Below, piece after piece: positions 54,565 to 64,000 of a stretch of DNA of 64,000 nucleotides; within the stretch, counting starts at the first letter, position 1, and each line of letters begins with the position of its first letter. Origin of the DNA: Nostoc sp. NIES-3756 (GTDB lineage: Bacteria; Cyanobacteriota; Cyanobacteriia; Cyanobacteriales; Nostocaceae); assembly GCF_001548375.1 (NCBI RefSeq), contig NZ_AP017295.1, positions 620,001 through 684,000 on the forward strand, written 5' to 3'. The position numbers and the translations under genes are program-made. The notes under the pieces were generated by a model. The model was not told the DNA's origin and did no database searches. It saw only the letters and a list, made by a program, of their open reading frames with translations.

Positions 54565-54700
54565 TTCGTAGTAAGGACTTTAGTCCTTTTTTGTTCTCTA
54601 CGAGACGCTTACGCGAACGCGGAGCGTCTGTCTACGGGACGCTATGCGTTCGCGTAGCGTCCCGTAGGGAACGCACAGAGAACTAAAGTTATTACTACGA
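54565..54700. repeat. nested palindromic repeats, copy 3 of the GTAGTAAGGACTTTAGTCC type
   Basis: CGTAGTAAGGACTTTAGTCC opens the block and AACTAAAGTTATTACTACG closes it. Inside is a very strong hairpin, GGGACGCTATGCG with CGCGTAGCGTCCC, preceded by related GC-rich units (GAGACGCTTACGCGAACGC). It looks like one repeat family inserted in another. It directly abuts the recQ remnant. Confidence 0.8.
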
Positions 54701-54711
54701 GCCTTTAATTA

Positions 54712-54928
54712 TTTAACCTGTTCTACTTAGATGAAGCTCATTGTATTAGTGAATGAGGTCATGATTTTCGCCCAGATTATCTGAGATCGGGTTCAGTCAT
54801 TGAATCATTACATTAAAGGGCGTGTGATGCGTTATGAAGCTGACAAAATAGTTGTTTTGTTTAACAAATTTGGATACAAAACTCTAGCAGTTGAATTGGT
54901 TCAGAAATTATTAAAACAAATTGAATAA
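54712..54928 (+). pseudogene. recQ helicase remnant with in-frame stop and internal deletion
   Basis: From 54712 the plus strand reads FNLFYLDEAHCISE, stop, GHDFRPDYLR. This is the RecQ helicase DEAH-box motif, in which the Trp codon of DEAHCISEWGHDFRP has become TGA. Immediately after, in another frame, the sequence GRVMRYEADKIVVLFNKFGY continues to a TAA at 54926-54928 and resembles the C-terminal end of RecQ-like proteins. The several hundred residues normally in between are missing, as is everything upstream, where a palindromic repeat block starts. The N-terminal motif is a firm match; the C-terminal assignment is less certain. Confidence 0.65.
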
Positions 54929-55173
54929 TTGGTAATTAGTGCATAGGACTGAGTAGATCAATAATAAATTTGGAAAACCCTCCGTGTTACTCTGCGCTTT
55001 CCTCTAAATTCCTCTGCGTTTAAAAACATTAACTATGTAGTCACTTAACTGGGAATATCTATAATATTAAATATTTCTATATAAAGAGAAATTATCAATC
55101 TCAAGAATGATGAAAAATAAATATTTAATTTGCAAAAATACTCACAGAATAAGCAATATATAGTAGTAGAAAG

Positions 55174-55647
55174 ATGATTAAGTCTTGGATGGTGATTGGA
55201 GGTGTGGCTATTTTAGTTGCCTTAGCTGCTAACTTCATTACACCTAGCGATCGCAAATGGTTTAAACGCTTACAAAGACCCAGATGGCTAACCTTTGAAG
55301 CTGCAATTCCCGTTATCTGGACTGTAATTTTTATTTGTGGTGCTTGGTCAGCTTATATCGTATGGGAAAAGAATCCAGGTACTAATACGACCTGGGTGAT
55401 CATGGGTTTATATCTACTACTAGAAATTGTCACGATCGCATATACACCTGTAATGTTCAGACTGCGTAGTCTTCAGGTAGGTACAATTGTCGGCGGTATA
55501 GGTTTAATTCTCAGCATAATTTTAACTCTATTTATCCTCACAATCTCCGGCTGGGCTGCATTATTATTAATCCCTTATTTGCTGTGGAGTCCAATTGGTA
55601 CTTACACAACTTGGCAAATGGTTCATCTCAATCCCCAGGATACTTAA
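55174..55647 (+). CDS. TspO/MBR-like membrane protein, copy A
   Basis: A 157-residue protein with about five helices. Features of the TspO/MBR (tryptophan-rich sensory protein) family are RPRWLTFEAAIPVIWTVIFI after the first helix, SAYIVWE, and LLLIPYLLWSPIGTYTTWQM near the C-terminus. TspO proteins bind porphyrins and other hydrophobic ligands and affect stress and pigment responses. A tandem paralogue of equal length follows at 55786-56259. The ATG follows a weak AGAAAG sequence. Confidence 0.8.
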   Translation: MIKSWMVIGGVAILVALAANFITPSDRKWFKRLQRPRWLTFEAAIPVIWTVIFICGAWSAYIVWEKNPGTNTTWVIMGLYLLLEIVTIAYTPVMFRLRSLQVGTIVGGIGLILSIILTLFILTISGWAALLLIPYLLWSPIGTYTTWQMVHLNPQDT

Positions 55648-55785
55648 AGGAGGGAACAGGGAAATTGTTAATTACGAATTACGAATTACGAATTAAAACT
55701 TACCACCAACGACTGATTAATCCCATATCCACGATTGTCAAACTGACAGTATATGACTTGACAAAAGATAAGGGAAAGAAAAAAT

Positions 55786-56259
55786 ATGACACCTTCTTGG
55801 ATCGTGATTGGGGCTGTAACTTTCTTAGTTGCAATTGGTAGTTTCTTCATCACTCCCCGCGATGTTAAATGGTTCGCTCAATTAAGTCGCCCGCGATGGC
55901 TAGTTTTTGAGCCGCTTATACCTTTGATTTGGACTGTAATTTTTATTTGCGGTGCAGCTTCCGCCTACATTGTTTGGGAACATAACCCAGGTAGTATTGT
56001 TACTTGGCTGCTAATGGGTTTATATCTCTTAGTTGAAGTAATCACTGTAACTTACATACCTTTAATGTTGCGATTTCGTAGTCTTAAAACTGGAGAAATT
56101 ATTGGCTTAAGTGGCTTTATTGCAGGTGTTGTTTTAGCGATCGCAGTATTACCTATCTCCGTAATCGCCGCCTTATTACTTGTTCCCTATTTACTCTGGA
56201 GTCCCATTGGTACATACACCACCGACGAATTAAGACAACTAAACCCCGAAGACGCTTAA
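55786..56259 (+). CDS. TspO/MBR-like membrane protein, copy B
   Basis: A 157-residue protein similar to the upstream gene product along its whole length: RPRWLVFEPLIPLIWTVIFI, SAYIVWEHNPGS, VPYLLWSPIGTYTTDELRQL. The same helix pattern applies. The pair is a tandem duplication that has already diverged clearly, mostly in the fourth helix. GGGAAAG before the ATG serves as ribosome-binding site. An AATTACG-type heptamer run separates the two genes. Confidence 0.8.
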   Translation: MTPSWIVIGAVTFLVAIGSFFITPRDVKWFAQLSRPRWLVFEPLIPLIWTVIFICGAASAYIVWEHNPGSIVTWLLMGLYLLVEVITVTYIPLMLRFRSLKTGEIIGLSGFIAGVVLAIAVLPISVIAALLLVPYLLWSPIGTYTTDELRQLNPEDA

Positions 56260-56347
56260 ATAATTCAAAATTAAAAAACTGCGATTTAGCATAGGTTTGA
56301 GCGTTTGTATTTGTATCAGATTTTGGGTGAACCTGTATTAACAATAG

Positions 56348-57052
56348 CTATCTTAAACGCCCATACATGGCTGATGGCTGATGGCTCAACCAAGCCCACA
56401 TTTGATCGCCGTAACAAAAATGCCACCACTCTTTGGGGTTGCGTTGAAAGCCAGCTTTAAGCATGACATCGCACAATAATTGACGATGAGCATGATATTG
56501 CCTATGTGTTAGTTGTTCACTATGGGCATAGTAATCGGGATGCGATCGCTCTGACAATTCATCAATGGGCGAACCCATGTTAACAACTTGTCCGCTATCA
56601 TCCACTAACGTCACATCTACTGCTGCACCTGTACTGTGGGGAGGGGGCGTTTTTTCATTCAAACTTGGTACAGCCCAAATCTCGTAAACTGCTTCCCAAA
56701 TTTCTTGGCGTTGCTGTAGAGTTAACTCAGTCTCAATGAACCCGCGTTCCTGTACAGCCGTAGCAAAGCTGTAATCTACCATAAATTGCTGTACAGCTAC
56801 AGGACGATAGCCATCAAAAATTTGAATACGCCAGAGAGGAAGTAACAACTCTAAATAATTTTGAGCTTGAATTAGATTTTTAACTACACTCTGACGTAAG
56901 TAATAAGGCGAATAGTCTCCGTAAGTAGCCCCTAATTTTTCATAAGGATGGGGAGATTCCACCGCAAAAAGTTCTAGGGGAATCTCTACTAGGGATTCAC
57001 CACATTCCACAATAGGTATATGGTGATAAGGTCTTATCTGGTAATTAATCAC
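56348..57052 (-). CDS. D-alanyl-D-alanine dipeptidase (VanX/DdpX family, M15D)
   Basis: A 234-residue zinc peptidase. The metal site is seen in HSTGAAVDVTLVD (His and Asp ligands) and in NPKEWWHFCYGD (catalytic Glu and the second His ligand). IFDGYRPVAVQQFM carries the conserved Arg of the family. VanX-type enzymes cleave D-Ala-D-Ala; outside vancomycin-resistant bacteria they recycle peptidoglycan fragments. The protein has no signal peptide, so it probably acts in the cytoplasm. No vanH/vanA-type neighbours are present. Confidence 0.9.
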   Translation of the reverse strand: MINYQIRPYHHIPIVECGESLVEIPLELFAVESPHPYEKLGATYGDYSPYYLRQSVVKNLIQAQNYLELLLPLWRIQIFDGYRPVAVQQFMVDYSFATAVQERGFIETELTLQQRQEIWEAVYEIWAVPSLNEKTPPPHSTGAAVDVTLVDDSGQVVNMGSPIDELSERSHPDYYAHSEQLTHRQYHAHRQLLCDVMLKAGFQRNPKEWWHFCYGDQMWAWLSHQPSAMYGRLR

Positions 57053-57165
57053 TCTTAGCAGGTTTAGTTTAGATATATAGCAGTTGCCACATATATTAGG
57101 ATATAGAGTAATAAAAACCTAATAGCAATCAACTTTTAAGCTTATTCCCTGTTCCCTGTCAATCT

Positions 57166-58389
57166 TTATGGATAAGAGTAACCATTATTTTGAAAGCCGT
57201 TAGTATTCTGTCCTTGGGGCAGATTATTATTTGGAAAGTTCGCTTGGGGTATTTGCGAATAACCGTAATTATTAGGAACTACTGGAGTTGTGTTTGTGGT
57301 AGTGTTAGCACGACGGCTGCGTACAGTATAAGGGCCGATAATCGATGATGTCCCAGTAATTACGGTTGAAGTTGATTGAGTTTGATTTGGTGAATTTTGC
57401 AGATAATTCACATTATTGGGGGGATTGGGTATGATTGGCTGAACGTAACCCACTCCTGAATTAATTCTTGTATTAGGGGTAATAAGCTGATCATTATTCA
57501 AGTTATTGGTATAACTTGGTTGGGTATAACTAGTTACTGGACTAACTCTTGTGTTTATTGGCACAGTCTGAACATTATTCAAGTTATTGGTATAACTTGG
57601 TTGTATGTAACCCAAACCAGAATTTAACCCTGTACTAGGTGAAAAGGTCTGAGGAGCTTGGATAGTTGTTGGTAAAGACTGCGTTACTCCACCATAAGTA
57701 GTTATATTTGTGGAGTTAGTAATATATGGACTGTTATTATTTACACTAGATGCTTGATTAGTCGATGAGGTAACTCCTGTGGGGAGCAGGTTATTAGAGT
57801 TAACATTTTGGCTTGTGTTAACCTGATTAGGTAATCCAGTTTTTAATAGAGCAGAATTAACTATTTCCCCTGTGGTGGGAGAAGATCCATTTCCAGGTTT
57901 GTAACCTAGCAGTTGATCGTTATTGGTTGCCCCAAACCGCAATAAATTTTCCGCTTCTGATACAAATATATTCTTATCTACAGATGTAGGTTGTTGAAAA
58001 TTAGCTATACCTGAATCTGAGTTTAGTTTAGGTCTATCACCAGACGATGGTTTGTTATTTGTAATTGTTGATGGTGTTTTATTTTTGTTCTTCTGGGATT
58101 GAGTGGTGTTTGCTGGCGAAATGAATGGTTCTGTGTCAGCAAACAAAGATGGCAAATTATCAATATCTGCGGCAATAGCTTTATCTTCCTCTGAAAGCTC
58201 AGAGTCATCTGCATTGGTATTTTCTATATTTGGATTGTTCGCTATTTGGGGATTAGTCCAGTATTGATGAACAAATAGCCCTACTACAGATAAAAAAATT
58301 GCTGTTCCCCAAAAACTTGGTTTGCCTAAATTTGACAACCTAGCTCTAAAATAGCGCCAGTATGGAGAAGGATAACGATGATTTGGCAT
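57166..58389 (-). CDS. Asn/Thr-rich repeat protein with signal anchor
   Basis: A 407-residue protein starting MPNHRYPSPYWRYFRARLSN, with one membrane helix (GTAIFLSVVGLFVHQYW). The remainder is low-complexity, rich in Asn, Thr, Ser, Pro and Gln. It includes two close copies of TQPSYTNNLNN or IQPSYTNNLNN followed by NTRVS or NTRIN, and a related YVQPIIPNPPNNVNY. No domain is recognised. It resembles cell-surface or periplasmic linker proteins. The start at 58389 is preferred over an upstream frame extension of poor composition. Confidence 0.7.
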   Translation of the reverse strand: MPNHRYPSPYWRYFRARLSNLGKPSFWGTAIFLSVVGLFVHQYWTNPQIANNPNIENTNADDSELSEEDKAIAADIDNLPSLFADTEPFISPANTTQSQKNKNKTPSTITNNKPSSGDRPKLNSDSGIANFQQPTSVDKNIFVSEAENLLRFGATNNDQLLGYKPGNGSSPTTGEIVNSALLKTGLPNQVNTSQNVNSNNLLPTGVTSSTNQASSVNNNSPYITNSTNITTYGGVTQSLPTTIQAPQTFSPSTGLNSGLGYIQPSYTNNLNNVQTVPINTRVSPVTSYTQPSYTNNLNNDQLITPNTRINSGVGYVQPIIPNPPNNVNYLQNSPNQTQSTSTVITGTSSIIGPYTVRSRRANTTTNTTPVVPNNYGYSQIPQANFPNNNLPQGQNTNGFQNNGYSYP

Positions 58390-58700
58390 ATTTGTAACCT
58401 GATAATTGAAAATTAGTTTTTGTATAATAAATACATGTATTATCCTAAGTATATTAAGTATTAACCACCAAACTTTTAGTGTTATGGTCAATACTTATGT
58501 ACGGATAATAATTTCTATATATCCGTCCTATTTATATAAGCAATTGTATAGTGTATTTTTCCTGATTTATCTAAACTATCGGTGTTTTAATTTTAATTAC
58601 GGTAATGGGTTTGTTCTATGAGCCTCAGCAGAGGGTAACTGGTTTTGTCAATTAAACAAAAACTCCACTCATTACCAATTACCCATTACCTACAACCAAA

Positions 58701-59240
58701 CTAAAATCTCTCTGTTTCCTGAGATGGTGCAACTGCACCGGGTTGAGACATAAAGAAATTTTGTGCAGATTCGTTTTGATAAATGCACCTAATATCAGGT
58801 TTTTCGCTATCTAAGTTACCTGTAAAGCCAAAGGTGTTGAGGCGGTTTTTACATTCTCTTACTTGATCGGATGTAACAAGTTTACGTTGTTCTAACAGCG
58901 CCCAGTTATTTTGCCGTAAGACACACCCAGGACGCATACTAGGTTGAGCAACATATACATTAAACGGGTTGAGAGTTACAAATAGCCTAGCATCCATCAC
59001 CATTGCACTTGCCCCATACTGGACGCAAATCTCTGGGTTAGGTGCTTTGGTATCGATAAATTCACGGGAAGCCACATTCGATGGTGATAATGTGGTTGTG
59101 GAGCTAAAAGCAATGCCAATGCCAATTCCTAGTACAAACACACCTCCTAAAATCGCAATAGTGAACAAGTTAAACATGGAGGATATGGAATTAGGAGATT
59201 TAGGTGTAGTAGCCGTTCTACCAGTAGATTTACGTCTCAT
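58701..59240 (-). CDS. DUF3172 family protein
   Basis: A 179-residue protein with a basic N-terminus, one membrane helix (FTIAILGGVFVLGIGIGIAF) and a soluble domain. That domain contains APNPEICVQYGASAMVMDAR, FVTLNPFNVYVAQPSMRPGC and KPDIRCIYQNESAQNFF, the pattern of the cyanobacterial/plastid DUF3172 family. Three conserved Cys residues are present. The function is unknown. The gene diverges from the CAAD gene and ends after the plus-strand palindromic half-repeat near 58672-58700. Confidence 0.85.
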   Translation of the reverse strand: MRRKSTGRTATTPKSPNSISSMFNLFTIAILGGVFVLGIGIGIAFSSTTTLSPSNVASREFIDTKAPNPEICVQYGASAMVMDARLFVTLNPFNVYVAQPSMRPGCVLRQNNWALLEQRKLVTSDQVRECKNRLNTFGFTGNLDSEKPDIRCIYQNESAQNFFMSQPGAVAPSQETERF

Positions 59241-59941
59241 TATTGCTTTATAACCTTCACGCCTGAAAAAGCCAGGAGAGTTTATATAGTAATTAAGTTA
59301 TCAGTTATTAATGTCAGAGAACCTTAATAAAATCTAGCTAATTACTAATTTAATTAGCTCTCCCTATTTCAGTATGCCGATTCTTGAGGCAATTGCCTGC
59401 AACTTCACAGACAATATTTAATATCTGGTTTTTTACCACAAAAAAATCTAAATGTCCAGTTAAGGTTGATATATAAGAATTTCTGTTCAATACTTAGGAT
59501 TTAGAGGCAATAGGCTAATTGGTAAGGGACTCCGGTCGGTCTTAGACCATTGCGGTTTAAGATAGCTTTAATATCCCGATAAAATCGGCGTTTATGTTTA
59601 TATAAATGAGAGGTAGAGTGATTTTTGCATAATTTGTACTTTATTCAGTACGATTAGGAGCAACTAACACAGTTTGGGATAATAACAACCTGAAGATTGC
59701 AGTTGATTGACGTAAACAGAATTTAGAAAGGCGCTGATTGTGTTACATTCTGCCAATTTCTGACTTCTATCCCTACTGACTGTCTACCTTGTAGTTGATG
59801 CAGTAAGTGTTGTGGCACAAGTATGGTTATAGGACATTAAAGCCTGTTCCCTTACCTCAGTTTGATGCACTTGTGCATTCCTCAATCAACAGCCTTTTGG
59901 TTGTCATTGTCCTCAATAGAGAACCTCAACTGTCAAAATTT
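59241..59941. other. divergent spacer
   Basis: This 700-base region lies between the divergent DUF3172 and CAAD genes. A TTG-started upstream extension of the CAAD frame exists but lacks homology to its paralogue. A segment at 59505-59560 looks faintly tRNA-like but fails on inspection. No regulatory motif is assigned. Confidence 0.5.
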
Positions 59942-60391
59942 ATGGAAGTGAAAATGCAAGAACCAGAATTTACCCAAACCCAGCCCAAAGAGGCAACAGT
60001 GCCAGATATCAACACTCAAGCAGGAACTATTACCAAACTCCAGCCTCCTGTGCAGTCCCAAGAAGAATGGCGCAAATACGGAGAACAAGTTTCTGACTTC
60101 TTAGCAACTCTCCCCGACTACGTAGGCAACTTTTTTAATCAATACAAACAACCCTTAGTCAGCGTAGGTTTAATTGTAGGCGCAATTGTCGCAGTTAAAG
60201 TACTGTTGGCAGTTTTAGATTCTTTGAATGATATCCCTTTAGTAGCACCAACATTTGAATTGATTGGTATCGGTTACTCTGCTTGGTTCGTTTACCGCTA
60301 CTTATTGAAAGCTTCAACCAGACAAGAACTAACCAACGAAATCACTACTCTTAAATCTCAAGTCGTTGGTCAAGATGGTAACGAAGTATAA
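59942..60391 (+). CDS. CAAD/CURT1-type thylakoid membrane protein, second copy
   Basis: A 149-residue protein closely similar to the one at 29907-30341. It has a disordered acidic N-terminus, an amphipathic helix (VSDFLATLPDYVGNFFNQYK) and two membrane helices (SVGLIVGAIVAVKVLLAVLD, then ELIGIGYSAWFVYRYLL). The C-terminal amphipathic helix is RQELTNEITTLKSQVVG. The family is linked to thylakoid curvature. The ATG at 59942 (MEVKMQEPE) is chosen from similarity to the paralogue's start; ATG 59954 is also possible. The TAA stop is formed by the first base triplet of a repeat element. Confidence 0.85.
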   Translation: MEVKMQEPEFTQTQPKEATVPDINTQAGTITKLQPPVQSQEEWRKYGEQVSDFLATLPDYVGNFFNQYKQPLVSVGLIVGAIVAVKVLLAVLDSLNDIPLVAPTFELIGIGYSAWFVYRYLLKASTRQELTNEITTLKSQVVGQDGNEV

Positions 60392-60442
60392 TTCGTAATT
60401 CGTAATGGGCTACGCCCCGCTACGCTAACGTAATTCGTAATT
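60389..60442. repeat. composite element: AATTCGT heptamers flanking GC palindrome, copy 2
   Basis: TAATTCGTAATTCGTAAT, then GGGCTACGCCCCGCTACG, then CTAACGTAATTCGTAATT: a 54-base near copy of 9561-9614. It begins at the CAAD stop codon. Confidence 0.8.
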
Positions 60443-60486
60443 ATGAATTACGAAAGTTACACAAACAGAGTCTGCCTTTTTTATAC

Positions 60487-60524
60487 AAAAAATGGCCAAG
60501 CAAAACTATGCTTGGCCATTTTTT
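60487..60524. terminator. strong bidirectional intrinsic terminator
   Basis: AAAAAATGGCCAAGCA (60487-60502) and TGCTTGGCCATTTTTT (60509-60524) pair perfectly over 16 bases with a 6-base loop. The A-run and T-run make it a rho-independent terminator in both directions. It serves the CAAD gene on the plus strand and hom on the minus strand. Confidence 0.9.
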
Positions 60525-60608
60525 GACTGCTTTGTCCTTGTCAGTTGTTTTTGTTTAGTCTCAAGCCTTCTTACTCAGGCTGAACAGTCAACAGTCAACC
60601 GTGAGTAC

Positions 60609-61898
60609 TCATAACACTCTCAAAATGCTAGGAATGGTGTCAATTGCTGGCAGACTCTTAATTTCTGCTAGTGCTTGGCGAAATTCACCTTCTCTGACAT
60701 CGTGAGTCACAACTACAATTTCTGCTAGTTCTCCCTGGAAACCAGTTTGGACTATAGATTCTATACTCACGCCGTGATTACCGAAGCAAGTACCCAGTTG
60801 CCCAATGACACCAGCTTGGTCTTTGGTAAGGAAGCGGGCGTAAAATCTGCTTGAGAGGTCGCTGATGGGGGCAATTTGGCTATAGTTTTCGTGTCTACAG
60901 GTTAATAGAGGATTAGGGGCTGTGGTATTGCTTTTCAACGCTGCAACCAGGCTCAAAATATCTGAGGTGACGGCGCTGGCTGTTGCACCCGCACCCGCAC
61001 CAGGGCCAAAAAACATTACCTGACCGATGGGTTCGCCTTCTACAAGAATGGCATTATACACGCCGTTAATGCTGGCTAGGGGATGGGCTTTGGGTACAAA
61101 GGTCGGATGAACCCTGACAGATAGTTGGGTGGTATCGTTAGCCTGATTTTTGGCGATCGCTAATAATTTAATCACATATCCCAATTTTTCAGCATAGGCG
61201 ATATCTGTCTTACTAACTTGGCGAATCCCCTCACAATAGACATCTTGGAGGTTAATCCGCCCATCAAAAGCTAAGGATGCGAGAATGGCAATTTTATCTG
61301 CTGCATCTAAGCCGTCTACGTCAGCCGTAGGGTCAGCTTCTGCGTAACCCAAGCGTTGGGCATCAGCTAGCACATCCTCGAAATCGCTACCCTCAGTCTG
61401 CATCCGGGTGAGGATGTAGTTAGTTGTGCCGTTAACAATCCCTGTGACTGTATGAAGCCGGTTGACACTCAAAGCCTGCTTCAATGGCTGAATCACCGGA
61501 ATCCCACCACCAACGGCAGCTTCTAGCATGACATAAACCCCGGCGTTGTTGGCAGCAGTGAATATTTCTGCCCCAAACCGAGCGATCGCCGCCTTATTGG
61601 CTGTGACTACGTGCTTACCATTTTTGATGGCTTGGAGAATCAGCGATCGCGCTGGTTCCAAACCCCCCATGACCTCAACAACAATATCTACTTCTGGGTC
61701 ATTGACAATTGATTTTAAATCTGTAGTAATAACTGCCGATGGTAATTGTACCTCACGGGGTTTATCAGGCGATCGAACTCCTACCCGATATATTTCTATC
61801 TCTTGCAGCAAAGGGTGACGACCAACAGCATCTTGTAGCAGTTGCACCGTCCCCGTTCCTACCGTACCTAATCCTAAGATTCCCAGCTTTACACCCAC
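60609..61898 (-). CDS. hom: homoserine dehydrogenase
   Basis: A 429-residue enzyme of the threonine/methionine pathway. It converts aspartate semialdehyde to homoserine with NAD(P)H. The nucleotide-binding start is LGILGLGTVGTGTVQLLQDA. The signature region AEADPTADVDGLDAADKIAI lies near residue 190. VTANKAAIARFG and GGGIPVIQPLKQAL are conserved catalytic-domain segments. A C-terminal ACT domain (RFLTKDQAGVIGQLGTCFGN) suggests allosteric control by threonine or another amino acid. It lies downstream of petH on the same strand with a palindrome between them. Confidence 0.95.
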   Translation of the reverse strand: MGVKLGILGLGTVGTGTVQLLQDAVGRHPLLQEIEIYRVGVRSPDKPREVQLPSAVITTDLKSIVNDPEVDIVVEVMGGLEPARSLILQAIKNGKHVVTANKAAIARFGAEIFTAANNAGVYVMLEAAVGGGIPVIQPLKQALSVNRLHTVTGIVNGTTNYILTRMQTEGSDFEDVLADAQRLGYAEADPTADVDGLDAADKIAILASLAFDGRINLQDVYCEGIRQVSKTDIAYAEKLGYVIKLLAIAKNQANDTTQLSVRVHPTFVPKAHPLASINGVYNAILVEGEPIGQVMFFGPGAGAGATASAVTSDILSLVAALKSNTTAPNPLLTCRHENYSQIAPISDLSSRFYARFLTKDQAGVIGQLGTCFGNHGVSIESIVQTGFQGELAEIVVVTHDVREGEFRQALAEIKSLPAIDTIPSILRVL

Positions 61899-61987
61899 AA
61901 ACTTTCTACCAAATTTAGTTTTAAGTGCTGAGTCCTGGTAAAGACGTACATCTGTACATCCCTACCTCAGCTATTTATATACAAAAA

Positions 61988-62023
61988 CAATTGTAGGGTC
62001 GGCACTGCCCACCCTACAAATTG
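61988..62023. repeat. TTGTAGGGT...ACCCTACAA hairpin
   Basis: CAATTGTAGGGTCGGC and GCCCACCCTACAAATTG form an imperfect inverted repeat between petH and hom. It could terminate petH, although no T-run follows directly. It is of the type found widely between cyanobacterial genes. Confidence 0.6.
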
Positions 62024-62099
62024 ATTAATTTTGTTAGTTCTTCACCAATAGCCCTAGCCTTTTTAACTATGGACTAATGACTAATGACTAATGACTAAA

Positions 62100-64000
<1,901 letters not shown>

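Noticed and set aside
59505..59560. tRNA-like segment (TAATTGGTAAGGGACTCC)
   Set aside because: The D-arm-like part is suggestive, but the anticodon loop lacks T33 and there is no T-arm GGTTCGAAT sequence or acceptor stem.

Overview
The window looks like chromosomal DNA of a filamentous, heterocyst-forming cyanobacterium of the Nostoc/Anabaena group. Four things support this: a petH whose product carries an N-terminal CpcD-type phycobilisome linker domain; psb28; an rnpB gene carrying a heptamer-like repeat arm; and abundant heptameric short repeats with many GCGATCGC (HIP1) sites between genes. No tRNA, rRNA, CRISPR array or prophage was seen.

Layout. 1-4 kb: a truncated DUF2808 gene, a TPR/M48 membrane protease and a methyltransferase. 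4.2-23.6 kb: a large organosulfur (sulfonate-type) acquisition cluster. Its minus-strand part holds a flavin monooxygenase, a class II aldolase, an MFS carrier, a D-2-hydroxyacid dehydrogenase, ssuB-ssuC-ssuD and an SLH porin. Its plus-strand part holds an AprA-like flavoprotein with an AprB-like ferredoxin, two lipoprotein solute-binding proteins, an SfnB/DszC-like flavoprotein and a methyltransferase; a second SfnB-like gene lies at 7.1 kb. Three 26-bp inverted-repeat sites (TACGGT-N14-ACCGTA type) lie in its control regions, plus one weaker copy, suggesting one shared regulator that is not encoded here. 23.8-29.2 kb: signalling genes (a GAF-GAF-GGDEF cyclase and a hybrid histidine kinase broken by a one-base frameshift). 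29.2-36 kb: small envelope or stress-type proteins and a 1056-residue membrane protein built from tandem helical repeats. 36-39.2 kb: psb28, moaB, a CGFS glutaredoxin next to bolA, and a FemAB/GNAT-type protein. 39.2-41 kb: a probable 164-bp MITE and an IS701-like insertion sequence. 41-53 kb: a RibD-type reductase, a sensor kinase, an oxidoreductase, rnc, rnpB, corA, glyS and murD. 53-60 kb: membrane proteins, a recQ remnant, tandem TspO-like genes, a VanX-type dipeptidase, DUF3172 and CAAD proteins. 60-64 kb: hom and petH.

How the genes could work together. The sulfur cluster contains an outer-membrane porin, periplasmic binding lipoproteins, an inner-membrane ABC transporter and reduced-flavin monooxygenases that would release sulfite from sulfonates. 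The aldolase, dehydrogenase and AprAB-like pair could process the carbon skeleton or the sulfur product; that last step is inference. No SsuE-type FMN reductase is present in the window.

A second theme is repeats. Heptamer arrays, purine-rich arrays and small palindromes sit between genes. In several places they run into genes, supplying stop codons or in-frame residues, including the leader of one solute-binding protein and the middle of one oxidoreductase.
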